Source: Endozoicomonas sp965199185 | Lineage (GTDB): Bacteria > Pseudomonadota > Gammaproteobacteria > Pseudomonadales > Endozoicomonadaceae | Assembly: GCA_965199185.1 (NCBI GenBank) | Contig: CBDAQW010000007.1 | Span: forward strand, 1 to 64,000 | DNA: 64,000 nt | Direction: 5' to 3' | Shown: positions 54,004 through 62,658 of the stretch, piece by piece | Numbering within the stretch: position 1 is the stretch's first letter | Layout of the letters: every line of letters begins with the position of its first letter | Program-made: the position numbers and the translations under genes | The notes under the pieces: model-generated | Database searches by the model: none | Seen by the model: the letters and a program-made list of their open reading frames with translations, nothing else | What the model was told of the DNA's origin: nothing

Positions 54004-55194
54004 ATGATGCTGCGCGCTAATGCTCTCTTTCTTCTATTTGCCGCTATGGTTGCCTCCTTTAGCAGTCATGCCGCATGGGAAGTTAACATGACCGAAGGTG
54101 TAACGGCTGTAAGCCGGAGCATCTATGGTTTGCACATGACTATCTTTCTGATCTGCGTCGTTATCGGCGTTCTGGTCTTCGGGGTCATGTTTTATTCAAT
54201 CTACAAGCACCGAAAATCGAAAGGTGCTGTGCCTCATCAGTTTCATGAAAGTTGGCTGGTAGAGATTCTTTGGACTTCTGTACCTTTTTTAATTCTTGTG
54301 CTTATGGCAATTCCTGCCACCAAAACACTGATCGATATTTACAACACCGATGAAGCCGATGTTGATATCAAGATCACAGGCTATCAATGGAAGTGGCAGT
54401 ATGAATATGTGGGTGAAGGCGTTAGTTTCTTCAGTAACCTCGCCACACCGAAAGAAGAGATTTATAACGTCAGGAATAAAAATGCCAACTACTTATTAGA
54501 AGTCGATGAGCCGGTGGTGTTACCGACAGGTACGAAGGTTCGCTTTCTGGTGACTGCGGCGGATGTTATTCACTCATGGTGGGTTCCGGCGCTTGCGGTC
54601 AAAAGAGATGCCATTCCCGGATTTATCAACGAAGCCTGGACCAATATCGAAGTCCCCGGCATCTATCGCGGTCAGTGTGCAGAGCTCTGTGGTAAAGATC
54701 ATGCTTACATGCCCATTGTCGTAGATGCTCGCTCTCCTGAAGATTTCCAGAAATGGTTGGCGGAAAAGAAGACTGAAGCAGCCAAAGAGCAAGAGTTGAC
54801 CAGCAAAGACTGGTCAATGGGTGAACTTATGAGTCGTGGTGAGCAGGTTTACAATAAGGTTTGTGCTGCCTGTCATCAGGTGACCGGTGTTGGTATGCCG
54901 CCAGTATTTCCTGCTCTGAAGGGGTCGCCTATGGCTGTAGAAAAAAATCAGATGGAAGCTCATATTGATATCGTTGTAAACGGTAAAAAAGGCACTGCCA
55001 TGCAGGCGTTTGCCAGCCAGTTAAGTGAAGTCGATATTGCTGCCGTCATTACTTACGAGAGGAATGCTTGGGGTAATAATACAGGCCAGATGGTCACGCC
55101 AAAAGAAATTCTCGAATACAAGAAGACCGGTAAGTATCAGGAAAACCCGGCAAAGAAACAGGCCGCGCCTGATAACCAGCAGGCCAGCCTGTAA
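54004..55194 (+). CDS. coxB: Cytochrome c oxidase subunit II with fused cytochrome c domain
   Basis: CuA-bearing subunit, 396 residues from ATG 54004 (the next ATG, 54007, is equally possible; GTAAGGG lies upstream). Signal-like N-terminus, two membrane spans (about 45-67 and 90-108), then the cupredoxin domain with the CuA ligands in HSWWVPALAVKRDAIPG and YRGQCAELCGKDHAYMP. The C-terminal third is a cytochrome c domain with heme motif CAACH (about residue 287) and axial Met in GMPPVFPALKGSPM, so the oxidase is caa3-like. First gene of the oxidase cluster. Confidence 0.97.
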   Translation: MMLRANALFLLFAAMVASFSSHAAWEVNMTEGVTAVSRSIYGLHMTIFLICVVIGVLVFGVMFYSIYKHRKSKGAVPHQFHESWLVEILWTSVPFLILVLMAIPATKTLIDIYNTDEADVDIKITGYQWKWQYEYVGEGVSFFSNLATPKEEIYNVRNKNANYLLEVDEPVVLPTGTKVRFLVTAADVIHSWWVPALAVKRDAIPGFINEAWTNIEVPGIYRGQCAELCGKDHAYMPIVVDARSPEDFQKWLAEKKTEAAKEQELTSKDWSMGELMSRGEQVYNKVCAACHQVTGVGMPPVFPALKGSPMAVEKNQMEAHIDIVVNGKKGTAMQAFASQLSEVDIAAVITYERNAWGNNTGQMVTPKEILEYKKTGKYQENPAKKQAAPDNQQASL

Positions 55195-55206
55195 GGAGCA
55201 TTATTT

Positions 55207-56790
55207 ATGACTTCTGTAACCGATACACATCACGACGATCACCACCACGGCCCTGCTAAAGGTATTATGCGTTGGGTTCTGACTACTAACCACAAAGACA
55301 TTGGTTCGATGTATCTGTGGTTCAGTTTCATCATGTTCCTCACCGGAGGTGCGATGGCGATGATTATCCGGGCAGAGTTGTTTCAGCCCGGATTACAGAT
55401 TGTAGAGCCTGCTTTCTTTAACCAGATGACTACCATGCATGGCTTGATTATGGTGTTTGGTGCGGTTATGCCTGCTTTTGTCGGGCTGGCTAACTGGATG
55501 CTTCCGATGATGATTGGTGCGCCCGATATGGCGATGCCGAGAATGAATAACCTGAGTTTCTGGATTCTGCCTTTTGCTGCGCTGATGCTGGTCAGTACTC
55601 TGTTCATGGAAGGGGGTGGCCCTAACTTTGGCTGGACGTTCTATGCACCTTTATCAACGGATTATGCACCGCCATCAACCACCTTCTTTATATTTGCTAT
55701 TCATCTTCTTGGTATGTCTTCCATCATGGGAGCGATCAACATTATTGCGACCATCCTGAACCTTCGGGCTCCGGGGATGACGATGATGAAAATGCCGCTG
55801 TTTGTGTGGACCTGGCTGATTACGGCCTACCTGCTTATAGCCGTTATGCCTGTGCTGGCGGGTGCAGTGACCATGATGCTATTGGATATTCATTTCGGCA
55901 CCAGCTTCTTTAATGCCGGTGGTGGTGGTGACCCAGTATTGTTCCAGCATATCTTCTGGTTTTTCGGGCACCCTGAAGTTTACATTATGATTCTGCCTTC
56001 CTTCGGGATTGTCTCTGCGATCATTCCTGCCTTTGCCAGAAAACCCCTGTTCGGTTACACCTCCATGGTGTACGCCACCGCCAGTATTGCCTTTCTGTCG
56101 TTTATTGTCTGGGCGCACCATATGTTTACGGTTGGTATTCCATTGGTGGGTGAACTGTTCTTTATGTACGCCACCATGCTGATTGCTGTCCCTACCGGGG
56201 TGAAAGTATTCAACTGGGTAACCACTATGTTTCGTGGTGCTATGACCTTTGAAACGCCTATGTTGTTCTCAATCGCTTTTGTGGTTCTGTTCACTATTGG
56301 TGGTTTTTCCGGGTTGATGCTCTCAATCGCACCGGCTGATTTCCAATATCATGATACTTACTTTGTTGTAGCGCACTTTCATTATGTGTTGGTGCCCGGT
56401 GCTATCTTCGCCATTTTTGCGGCCACTTATTACTGGCTGCCAAAATGGACTGGTCATATGTACGACGAGACTTTGGCTAAGACTCATTTCTGGATGTCGT
56501 TCATTGGTATGAACCTGACTTTTTTCCCGATGCACTTTGTTGGGTTGGCGGGGATGCCGCGCAGGATTCCTGATTACGCACTGCAGTTCGCCAATTTTAA
56601 TGAGATTTCCAGTATTGGCGGCTTTATGTTCGGAACTACTCAGTTGTTATTCCTGTTCATTGTCATCAAGTGTGTCAAAGGCGGTAAAAAAGCTGAAGCT
56701 AAGAGCTGGGAAGGCGCAGAAGGATTAGAGTGGAGCGTTGCGTCACCCGCCCCTTACCATACCTTTACTATGCCGCCTGATGTCAAGTAA
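55207..56790 (+). CDS. coxA: Cytochrome c oxidase subunit I
   Basis: Proton-pumping heme-copper subunit of 527 residues and 12 membrane spans. Heme a ligand region TTMHGLIMVFGAVMP, the CuB/Tyr motif WFFGHPEVYIMILPSFG, CuB histidines VWAHHMFTVG and the heme a3/a ligands HDTYFVVAHFHYVL are all present, which marks an A-type oxidase. An N-terminal His-rich stretch (THHDDHHHG) precedes the first helix. It follows coxB by 12 bp with AAGGAG upstream. Confidence 0.98.
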   Translation: MTSVTDTHHDDHHHGPAKGIMRWVLTTNHKDIGSMYLWFSFIMFLTGGAMAMIIRAELFQPGLQIVEPAFFNQMTTMHGLIMVFGAVMPAFVGLANWMLPMMIGAPDMAMPRMNNLSFWILPFAALMLVSTLFMEGGGPNFGWTFYAPLSTDYAPPSTTFFIFAIHLLGMSSIMGAINIIATILNLRAPGMTMMKMPLFVWTWLITAYLLIAVMPVLAGAVTMMLLDIHFGTSFFNAGGGGDPVLFQHIFWFFGHPEVYIMILPSFGIVSAIIPAFARKPLFGYTSMVYATASIAFLSFIVWAHHMFTVGIPLVGELFFMYATMLIAVPTGVKVFNWVTTMFRGAMTFETPMLFSIAFVVLFTIGGFSGLMLSIAPADFQYHDTYFVVAHFHYVLVPGAIFAIFAATYYWLPKWTGHMYDETLAKTHFWMSFIGMNLTFFPMHFVGLAGMPRRIPDYALQFANFNEISSIGGFMFGTTQLLFLFIVIKCVKGGKKAEAKSWEGAEGLEWSVASPAPYHTFTMPPDVK

Positions 56791-56816
56791 GGCGTTTTTG
56801 AAGGTTGGGGGAAGGT

Positions 56817-57371
56817 ATGGTCGAAGATGACAGTGTAGAAGATACAACAAAACGCACCATCGTTAAAACCGCTCTGGTGGCCGGTGGCATGTTTGGTTTT
56901 GGTTTTGCCATGGTGCCCATTTACAACGTGTTTTGTAAGGTGACTGGGCTTAATGGCAAAACCGACCCTAATCCTTACCAAAAAGCATCCAATGCCACAA
57001 TCGACAGAAGTCGCGAAATAAAGGTGCAATTTGTCGCCACTAAAAATGCAGGCATGACTTGGGATTTTGCACCGAGTATTCCGCAGATCAGCGTGCATCC
57101 CGGCCAGGTTGGAGAGCTTGAGTTTGTTGCCCGCAATCCAACCAATAAACGCATTATCGGGCAGGCAATTCCTAGTGTGACGCCTTTTGAGGCAACAAAC
57201 TATTTACATAAGGTGGAGTGCTTCTGTTTTACCACGCAGACTCTGAACCCACAGGAAGAAAAGATAATGCCGCTAAGAATTATCGTCGATCAGGATCTAC
57301 CTAAACACATAAAAAAACTAACCCTGTCGTACACACTGTTTGACGTAACCCATTTGGGAGAAAGGACATAA
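56817..57371 (+). CDS. ctaG: Cytochrome c oxidase copper-assembly protein CtaG/Cox11
   Basis: Delivers copper to CuB of subunit I. The 184 residues have one N-terminal membrane span (VKTALVAGGMFGFGFAMVPIYNVFCK) and a periplasmic immunoglobulin-like domain with the copper-binding pair in VECFCFTTQTL, typical of Cox11. GGGGGAAGG lies just ahead of ATG 56817. It sits between coxA and coxC as in Pseudomonas. Confidence 0.95.
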   Translation: MVEDDSVEDTTKRTIVKTALVAGGMFGFGFAMVPIYNVFCKVTGLNGKTDPNPYQKASNATIDRSREIKVQFVATKNAGMTWDFAPSIPQISVHPGQVGELEFVARNPTNKRIIGQAIPSVTPFEATNYLHKVECFCFTTQTLNPQEEKIMPLRIIVDQDLPKHIKKLTLSYTLFDVTHLGERT

Positions 57372-57428
57372 ATGCCAGCTTTCTTAAGACATAAGCAGAG
57401 CATTTAACTGGTTTATCAGGAGAGCTAG

Positions 57429-58319
57429 ATGGCTACTGAAGGTAATTACTATGTTCCGGCCCAAAGCAAGTGGCCAATCATTGCAGCAACCGGATTGTTT
57501 CTGACCCTCGCTGGTGCCGGAATGATGATGAATGATATGACCGCAGGAAAGGAAGGTACGTACTCCTTCTATATTTTCTTTGCGGGCGGCATCGTCATGG
57601 CTTACATGCTGTTTGGCTGGTTCGGGCATGTTATTCATGAATCCCGTGCCGGAATGAACAGCGCTCAGATGGACAGAACCTATCGTTGGGGCATGTTCTG
57701 GTTCATTTTCTCAGAAATTATGTTCTTTGCTGCGCTGTTCGGAACACTGTTTTATGTTCGCTTCTTTGCTGTGCCCTGGTTAGCAGGCGAAGGTGATGGA
57801 GCCATGACTAATAAGTTCTTATGGCCTGGTTTTGTTGCCGACTGGCCGCTCATGGTGAACCCTGATAATGAACGTTTTGCAGGCGCGGCGGGTATTATTG
57901 ACCCATTTCACTTGCCGCTGCTGAACACCTTGCTGCTGGTGGCTTCCAGTGTCACGTTAACACTCGCGCATCACGCACTGCGTGCTAATGAACGCTATAA
58001 GACCAAGCTCTGGCTGATTATCACTTTGTTATTTGGTTTTGCCTTTCTGGTGTTTCAGGCAGAAGAATATATCACTGCTTACAACGATCTTGGTTTGACG
58101 CTGAATGCCGGAATTTATGGTTCAACCTTCTTCCTGCTTACCGGGTTCCACGGTGCTCACGTCACACTGGGCGCTATTATGATTCTGGTGATGCTGGTGA
58201 GAGTCTACAAAGGACATTTTGAACCCGAAAAGCATTTCGGTTTTGAGGCGGCTGCCTGGTATTGGCACTTTGTTGATGTAGTCTGGATTGGGCTGTTTAT
58301 CTTTGTCTATCTGATTTAA
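57429..58319 (+). CDS. coxC: Cytochrome c oxidase subunit III
   Basis: Integral membrane subunit of 296 residues with about seven spans. YYVPAQSKWPIIAATGLF at the start, FIFSEIMFFAALFG with the conserved Glu, LVFQAEEYITAY, and FHGAHVTLGAIM plus EAAAWYWHFVDVVWIGLF near the end match COX3. AGGAGAG lies eight bases before ATG 57429. The stop overlaps that of the small minus-strand gene at 58316. Confidence 0.97.
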   Translation: MATEGNYYVPAQSKWPIIAATGLFLTLAGAGMMMNDMTAGKEGTYSFYIFFAGGIVMAYMLFGWFGHVIHESRAGMNSAQMDRTYRWGMFWFIFSEIMFFAALFGTLFYVRFFAVPWLAGEGDGAMTNKFLWPGFVADWPLMVNPDNERFAGAAGIIDPFHLPLLNTLLLVASSVTLTLAHHALRANERYKTKLWLIITLLFGFAFLVFQAEEYITAYNDLGLTLNAGIYGSTFFLLTGFHGAHVTLGAIMILVMLVRVYKGHFEPEKHFGFEAAAWYWHFVDVVWIGLFIFVYLI

Positions 58320-58525
58320 GGCTGTAACCAGGGAGCCTGGCTGTGAACACCACCGAAAAGCCAGGCTACTGTGATCACCAACATAATCAGAACCGTAAGC
58401 CCGACCCGGACTTTTAATGAAGCAAGAAGGCTGGCTGAACGACCCGTCAGGAGAAAATAAAAACCAGAGCCGAGGCTGATAACAACAGCGATAAAAAGAA
58501 TAAGAACAACCGCTTTTATCCACAT
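58316..58525 (-). CDS. DUF2909 small twin-transmembrane protein
   Basis: A 69-residue protein with two hydrophobic helices (about 3-25 and 42-60) separated by a short basic loop, MWIKAVVLILFIAVVISLGS at the start and VRVGLTVLIMLVITVAWLFG in the second span. This matches the DUF2909 family found in reverse orientation between coxC and surf1 in pseudomonads. Function is unknown, but position suggests a link with the oxidase. Overlaps coxC by 4 bp tail-to-tail and is divergent from surf1. Confidence 0.82.
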   Translation of the reverse strand: MWIKAVVLILFIAVVISLGSGFYFLLTGRSASLLASLKVRVGLTVLIMLVITVAWLFGGVHSQAPWLQP

Positions 58526-58614
58526 GCTTTTTTACCTGAAAGCTATTTTTATCAGGGAAGCATAGCAACTGGACGTAAAAGCTAACAGTACTGTTGATGC
58601 AAACCGGAAGTCAG

Positions 58615-59334
58615 ATGTTTGGTTTTAGATTGAAGTTAACCTTATTAGTGTTTTGCCTGCTACCTGCCCTTCTTAGTCTCGGGGTTTGGCAGCTTTCCCG
58701 TTTTCAGGAAAAGCAGGTGTTGGAGAAGATGTATGAATCCCGTCGTATGTTAGTTCCGGTCTCATTGTCTGAACTCGCTTCCTTTTCTGACCCTTTATAC
58801 ATTCCGCTGGAGTTAACAGGGCAGTTCGACTCTGAACGATACTTTTTTCTTGATAATCAGGTTTGGCAGGGCAAAGCCGGTTATGAGCTGTTCATGCCAT
58901 TTATGACGCTTGGAGGCGACTGGGTTTTGGTCAATCGAGGTTGGGTTTCCATGCAGGATCGAAATGTGCTGCCAGATGTCACAACAGAAAAAGGCATTCA
59001 TACCATTTCCGGGCTCTCTTACCGCTCTTTTGGTCAGGCGTTTTTGTTGTCTGAAGATCAATGGTCTGATGACTGGCCTAAAAGAATACAGGCGTTAGAT
59101 ATCCCCCGAATGGCACAGACGCTAAAAGAAGAGCTACCGGCGGTAACTTTGGTCCTTAATGCCGGCCAAACCCATGCAGAGCAGGTTCGCCCCCTTACAT
59201 TGAATATGAAAGCCAGCAAACATCTTGGCTATGCATTCCAATGGTTTGCCATGGCTTCGGTCTTGCTGGGGTTATATTTTTATCGGATGCGGAAAGTATC
59301 TAACACCTCAAATAGTGAAAGCAGGAGAGCTTAG
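58615..59334 (+). CDS. SURF1-family cytochrome oxidase assembly protein
   Basis: A 239-residue membrane protein helping heme a insertion into subunit I. An N-terminal span (LKLTLLVFCLLPALLSLGVWQL) is followed by the SURF1 signatures GQFDSERYFFLDNQVWQGKAGYELFMPF and WVLVNRGWV, and a C-terminal span before FYRMRK with HLGYAFQWFAMA. The ATG at 58615 has GGAAG four bases upstream and is preferred to earlier in-frame codons (58594, 58597). Confidence 0.93.
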   Translation: MFGFRLKLTLLVFCLLPALLSLGVWQLSRFQEKQVLEKMYESRRMLVPVSLSELASFSDPLYIPLELTGQFDSERYFFLDNQVWQGKAGYELFMPFMTLGGDWVLVNRGWVSMQDRNVLPDVTTEKGIHTISGLSYRSFGQAFLLSEDQWSDDWPKRIQALDIPRMAQTLKEELPAVTLVLNAGQTHAEQVRPLTLNMKASKHLGYAFQWFAMASVLLGLYFYRMRKVSNTSNSESRRA

Positions 59335-59337
59335 GTT

Positions 59338-59931
59338 ATGGAGGCAGTTATCCAGAACAAAACCAATAAAAGTCGCTGGCAGGCTATATTGATCTTTCTT
59401 ATTCCTGCTGCGTCTATGGGCATGGCATGGTTGATGTATTTTACCGGAGCCTGGATTCCTTCAGATAGAACCAATAAAGGCGCATTACTGTTGCCACCTG
59501 TCACTTTTCAAGGGTTAGAGTTCAAAGCAATCGGGAAGACATTTTCTTTCGATACCCTGGAAGGAAAATGGTCTGTAATCGTGTTTGGCGATCCGGGGTG
59601 TGAAAGTTCAGCCTGTCAGCAAAGTCTCTACAAAACACGACAGGTGCACATTGCTCTGGGTAAGGATGCAGATCGGCTGACCCGGTTGTATGTTGCTCCA
59701 GAACCGCCAGCGCTATCGGAAGAACTAATCAACATGCATCCAGAAGTATATTGGTTAGAAACCTCTCAAAAAGAGTTGATAAAAACCATGAGCCTGAAGA
59801 AATGGCCAGCCAATCAGTTTTTTGTTGTTGATCCATTAGGCAACATCATCATGCAGTATGATGCTGAACAGCCTGGCGGGGACTTGCTCAAAGATCTGAA
59901 AAAATTATTAAAAGCATCAAATATCGGTTGA
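59338..59931 (+). CDS. Membrane-anchored thioredoxin-like protein of the oxidase cluster
   Basis: A 197-residue protein with one N-terminal span (about 14-38), a strand-rich domain starting SFDTLEGKWSVIVFGDPGCESSACQQ and ending FFVVDPLGNIIMQYDAEQPGGDLLKDLKKLL, which looks like a thioredoxin/SCO fold. The two cysteines are spaced CX4C, so it is not a classic CXXC redox site. Homologues occupy the same position between surf1 and ctaA in pseudomonads. A role in oxidase assembly is inferred from position only. Confidence 0.75.
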   Translation: MEAVIQNKTNKSRWQAILIFLIPAASMGMAWLMYFTGAWIPSDRTNKGALLLPPVTFQGLEFKAIGKTFSFDTLEGKWSVIVFGDPGCESSACQQSLYKTRQVHIALGKDADRLTRLYVAPEPPALSEELINMHPEVYWLETSQKELIKTMSLKKWPANQFFVVDPLGNIIMQYDAEQPGGDLLKDLKKLLKASNIG

Positions 59932-59965
59932 TAAAGACAGCTCTCAGGGTGTTCCGGAGAACCTT

Positions 59966-61006
59966 ATGAATGCCATCCATAAAAGTGAACGAAAAAACGG
60001 ATTTTATCTGGCTCTGATTGCCACATTATTTGCCAGTATTGTTGTTGGGATGGGCGCTTACACCCGTCTTGTACATGCGGGGTTAGGCTGTCCTGATTGG
60101 CCTGGCTGTTATGGTTTTTTAACAGTTCCTGAAACCATACAGGAAATAGCCGTTGCCGAAAAACTGTTTCCGGAGGCGCCCGTAGAAGTTGAAAAAGGCT
60201 GGCCGGAGATGATTCACCGTTATGTGGCGGGCATCCTGATGCTACTGGTGCTGGCTATTGTCTTCCAGGCGTATAAATACAGCCATGAGGATGACAGACC
60301 CGTTAAATTGCCGCTGTTTATTCTTGGGCTGATTATACTTCAAGCGGCTTTCGGTATGTGGACAGTCACCTTAAAACTTTGGCCGCAGGTTGTTACAGCG
60401 CACTTGTTAGGAGGCTTTGCGACGTTCAGCCTGTTGTTTTTGTTAACGCTGCGTTTATCCGGATTAAAGCGGCAAACGCTTCCCGGCAGTTGTTCGCTAA
60501 AAACAGTAGGCATGGTCGGTTTAGTGGTGGTTGTTCTGCAAATAACGCTAGGCGGCTGGACCAGCTCCAATTATGCAGCACTGGCCTGCCCGGACTTGCC
60601 CACCTGCCAAAAACAATGGCTGCCGACTATGAATTTTGAAGAAGGATTTAATGTCATGCAGTCTATTGGCCCTAACTATCTTGGTGGGCAGTTGGATGGA
60701 GCTGCGAGAACTGCTATTCATTTTGCGCATCGGCTCGGCGCTCTTCTTGTACTGCTGGTACTGTCATTACTGATTCTTAAAACCTTTATAAGAACCCGAC
60801 ATCAGAACCCGTCAGAAAGAGCGGTTATCCGTTTAATGGCATCGGTGATTCTGGTGGTGCTGACGGTTCAGGTGTGTCTCGGGTTAAGCAATATAATCTG
60901 GAGCCTGCCGCTGTCAGTGGCGGTTGCTCACAATCTTGGTGGAGCCTTGTTGTTACTGGCTATGGTGGCATTTAACTACAGGCTTAAAGGGAGTGTTGGA
61001 GGATGA
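59966..61006 (+). CDS. ctaA: Heme A synthase (CtaA/Cox15)
   Basis: Oxidises the C8 methyl of heme O to form heme A. The 346 residues show eight hydrophobic spans. The repeated extracytoplasmic loops with RLVHAGLGCPDWPGCYG and ALACPDLPTCQKQW carry the conserved cysteines, and histidines lie in EMIHRYVAG, TAHLLGG, IHFAHRLGA and VAHNLGGA, the four heme ligands of the family. It overlaps cyoE by 4 bp. Confidence 0.96.
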   Translation: MNAIHKSERKNGFYLALIATLFASIVVGMGAYTRLVHAGLGCPDWPGCYGFLTVPETIQEIAVAEKLFPEAPVEVEKGWPEMIHRYVAGILMLLVLAIVFQAYKYSHEDDRPVKLPLFILGLIILQAAFGMWTVTLKLWPQVVTAHLLGGFATFSLLFLLTLRLSGLKRQTLPGSCSLKTVGMVGLVVVVLQITLGGWTSSNYAALACPDLPTCQKQWLPTMNFEEGFNVMQSIGPNYLGGQLDGAARTAIHFAHRLGALLVLLVLSLLILKTFIRTRHQNPSERAVIRLMASVILVVLTVQVCLGLSNIIWSLPLSVAVAHNLGGALLLLAMVAFNYRLKGSVGG

Positions 61007-61905
61007 GTCAAACGAATGTAATCCGGGCAGGGAGAGCCCAGTGGAAAGATTATCTGGAGCTGACCAAACCAAAAGTGGTTGCCCTGATGATTCTTACATC
61101 AGTGATTGGCATGTGCCTTGCAACGCCGGGCTGGGTGCCTCTGGATATTTTTATTCTTGGTAATCTGGGGATTGCCCTTTGTGCGGGAGCGGCAGCAGTC
61201 ATTAACCATGTGGTTGACCGTCAGATTGATACCCTTATGTCCCGTACTCATAAACGACCGGTGGCGACTGGTCGGGTGGAGCCGGTTCAGGCACTGCTGT
61301 TTGCTACAATGATTGGCAGCCTGGGTATGGCTATTTTATTGTATTTCATTAATGCGCTGACTGCCTGGCTGACCTTTGCATCACTGGTGGGTTATGCGGT
61401 GATCTACACTCTGATCTTAAAGCGAGCTACTCCGCAGAATATCGTGATTGGTGGGATTGCCGGAGCAGCGCCACCCTTGCTCGGCTGGACGGCAGTGACC
61501 GGGCAATTCGACGGCCATGGTCTTCTACTGGTTCTGATTATTTTTGCCTGGACACCTCCCCATTTCTGGGCACTGGCGATTCATCGTAAAGATGAGTACG
61601 CCAAGGCAGATGTTCCCATGCTGCCAGTAACGCACGGCGAAGCCTACACTAAGCTGCATATTCTGCTTTATACCATCATCATGATGCTGGTGACGGTGCT
61701 GCCATTTCTCACTGGAATGAGTGGAATCATCTATCTAATGGGGGCTATGGCTCTGGGAACTCGATTCTTATTCTGGTCGATTGTTTTGCTGCGCAACAGC
61801 AGACCTCACGCCGCCATCAAAACATTCAAGTTTTCCATCACCTATTTGATGTTGCTCTTTGTAGTGCTGCTGGTGGATCACTACGCTTTTTATCTGTGGG
61901 TGTAA
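61003..61905 (+). CDS. cyoE: Protoheme IX farnesyltransferase (heme O synthase)
   Basis: UbiA-type prenyltransferase of 300 residues that farnesylates heme B. The allylic-diphosphate motif NHVVDRQIDTLMSRTHKRPVATGRV (about residues 66-90, key residues N, D and D), the second motif IHRKDEYAKADVPMLPV and nine hydrophobic spans are typical of CyoE/CtaB. The product feeds heme A synthase encoded by the overlapping upstream gene, so the pair completes heme A synthesis. Confidence 0.97.
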   Translation: MSQTNVIRAGRAQWKDYLELTKPKVVALMILTSVIGMCLATPGWVPLDIFILGNLGIALCAGAAAVINHVVDRQIDTLMSRTHKRPVATGRVEPVQALLFATMIGSLGMAILLYFINALTAWLTFASLVGYAVIYTLILKRATPQNIVIGGIAGAAPPLLGWTAVTGQFDGHGLLLVLIIFAWTPPHFWALAIHRKDEYAKADVPMLPVTHGEAYTKLHILLYTIIMMLVTVLPFLTGMSGIIYLMGAMALGTRFLFWSIVLLRNSRPHAAIKTFKFSITYLMLLFVVLLVDHYAFYLWV

Positions 61906-61918
61906 TAAGGGGTGTTCT

Positions 61919-62584
61919 GTGAGTAACGAGAGGGATGAGAGGATAAAATCCGTGAGAAAAACCGTTTATATGATGGTTGCGGCCGTGGCGGTAGTGCTGG
62001 GTTTAACATTCAACAAGTTCCTGAATCAACCCTCCTTAACCCCCGAGCAACTGTCCCAGATGGGGGCGATAGTCTTTTCAACACCGAGAGCTGTGGAGTG
62101 GACAGGACTGCAAAATCATAAGGGGGAGAGTTTCACTAATGAGAATCTGAAGGGTGCCTGGACTCTGGTGTATTTCGGTTACACCTTCTGTCCGGATATT
62201 TGCCCTATTACTCTGAGCCAGATGAACAAGCTGGATGCAAAACTGAAAAAAGAAAACCCATCATTGGCAGAGAAAATAAACTACGTCATGGTCACAGTAG
62301 ACCCAGGTAGGGATACCTTAGAAAAGCTGAAGGCTTATGTTCCTCATTTTAACCCGGACTTTGTCGGTATTACTGGTGATCTGAAAAGCATTTATGATCT
62401 GGCGGTGCAGATGAATGTGCCTTTCACGCCGGTGGTTGCCCCCGAAGATGAATACTATCTGGTTGATCATGGGGCCAATATTGCGGTGGTGAATCCTCGT
62501 GGTGATTATCACGGTTTTATTCGCCCTCCCCTTGAGCCGGAAAAATTGGCAAGAGTGGTCAAGGCTATCGATCAACTGTATTGA
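61919..62584 (+). CDS. SCO1/SenC-type copper chaperone
   Basis: Delivers copper to the CuA site of subunit II. The 221 residues have an N-terminal span (VYMMVAAVAVVLGLTFNKF) and a thioredoxin-like domain with the copper motif YFGYTFCPDICPITLSQMN (CX3C, about residue 95) and the distal histidine in YLVDHGANIAVVNPRG. The start is GTG 61919 with GGGG upstream. It is the last gene of the oxidase cluster. Confidence 0.94.
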   Translation: MSNERDERIKSVRKTVYMMVAAVAVVLGLTFNKFLNQPSLTPEQLSQMGAIVFSTPRAVEWTGLQNHKGESFTNENLKGAWTLVYFGYTFCPDICPITLSQMNKLDAKLKKENPSLAEKINYVMVTVDPGRDTLEKLKAYVPHFNPDFVGITGDLKSIYDLAVQMNVPFTPVVAPEDEYYLVDHGANIAVVNPRGDYHGFIRPPLEPEKLARVVKAIDQLY

Positions 62585-62625
62585 TATACCCATCACCTTT
62601 GCAGGAGTGATTTGGCTGTTGAGGC

Positions 62626-62649
62626 AAAAGGGCTCAGTATTCTCAGCCC
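62626..62649 (-). terminator. Possible terminator of the PilY1-type gene
   Basis: On the minus strand GGGCT-N10-AGCCC followed by TTTT, about 10 bp beyond the stop at 62659. Short stem, so moderate support. Confidence 0.4.
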
Positions 62650-62658
62650 CAAAGCTTT

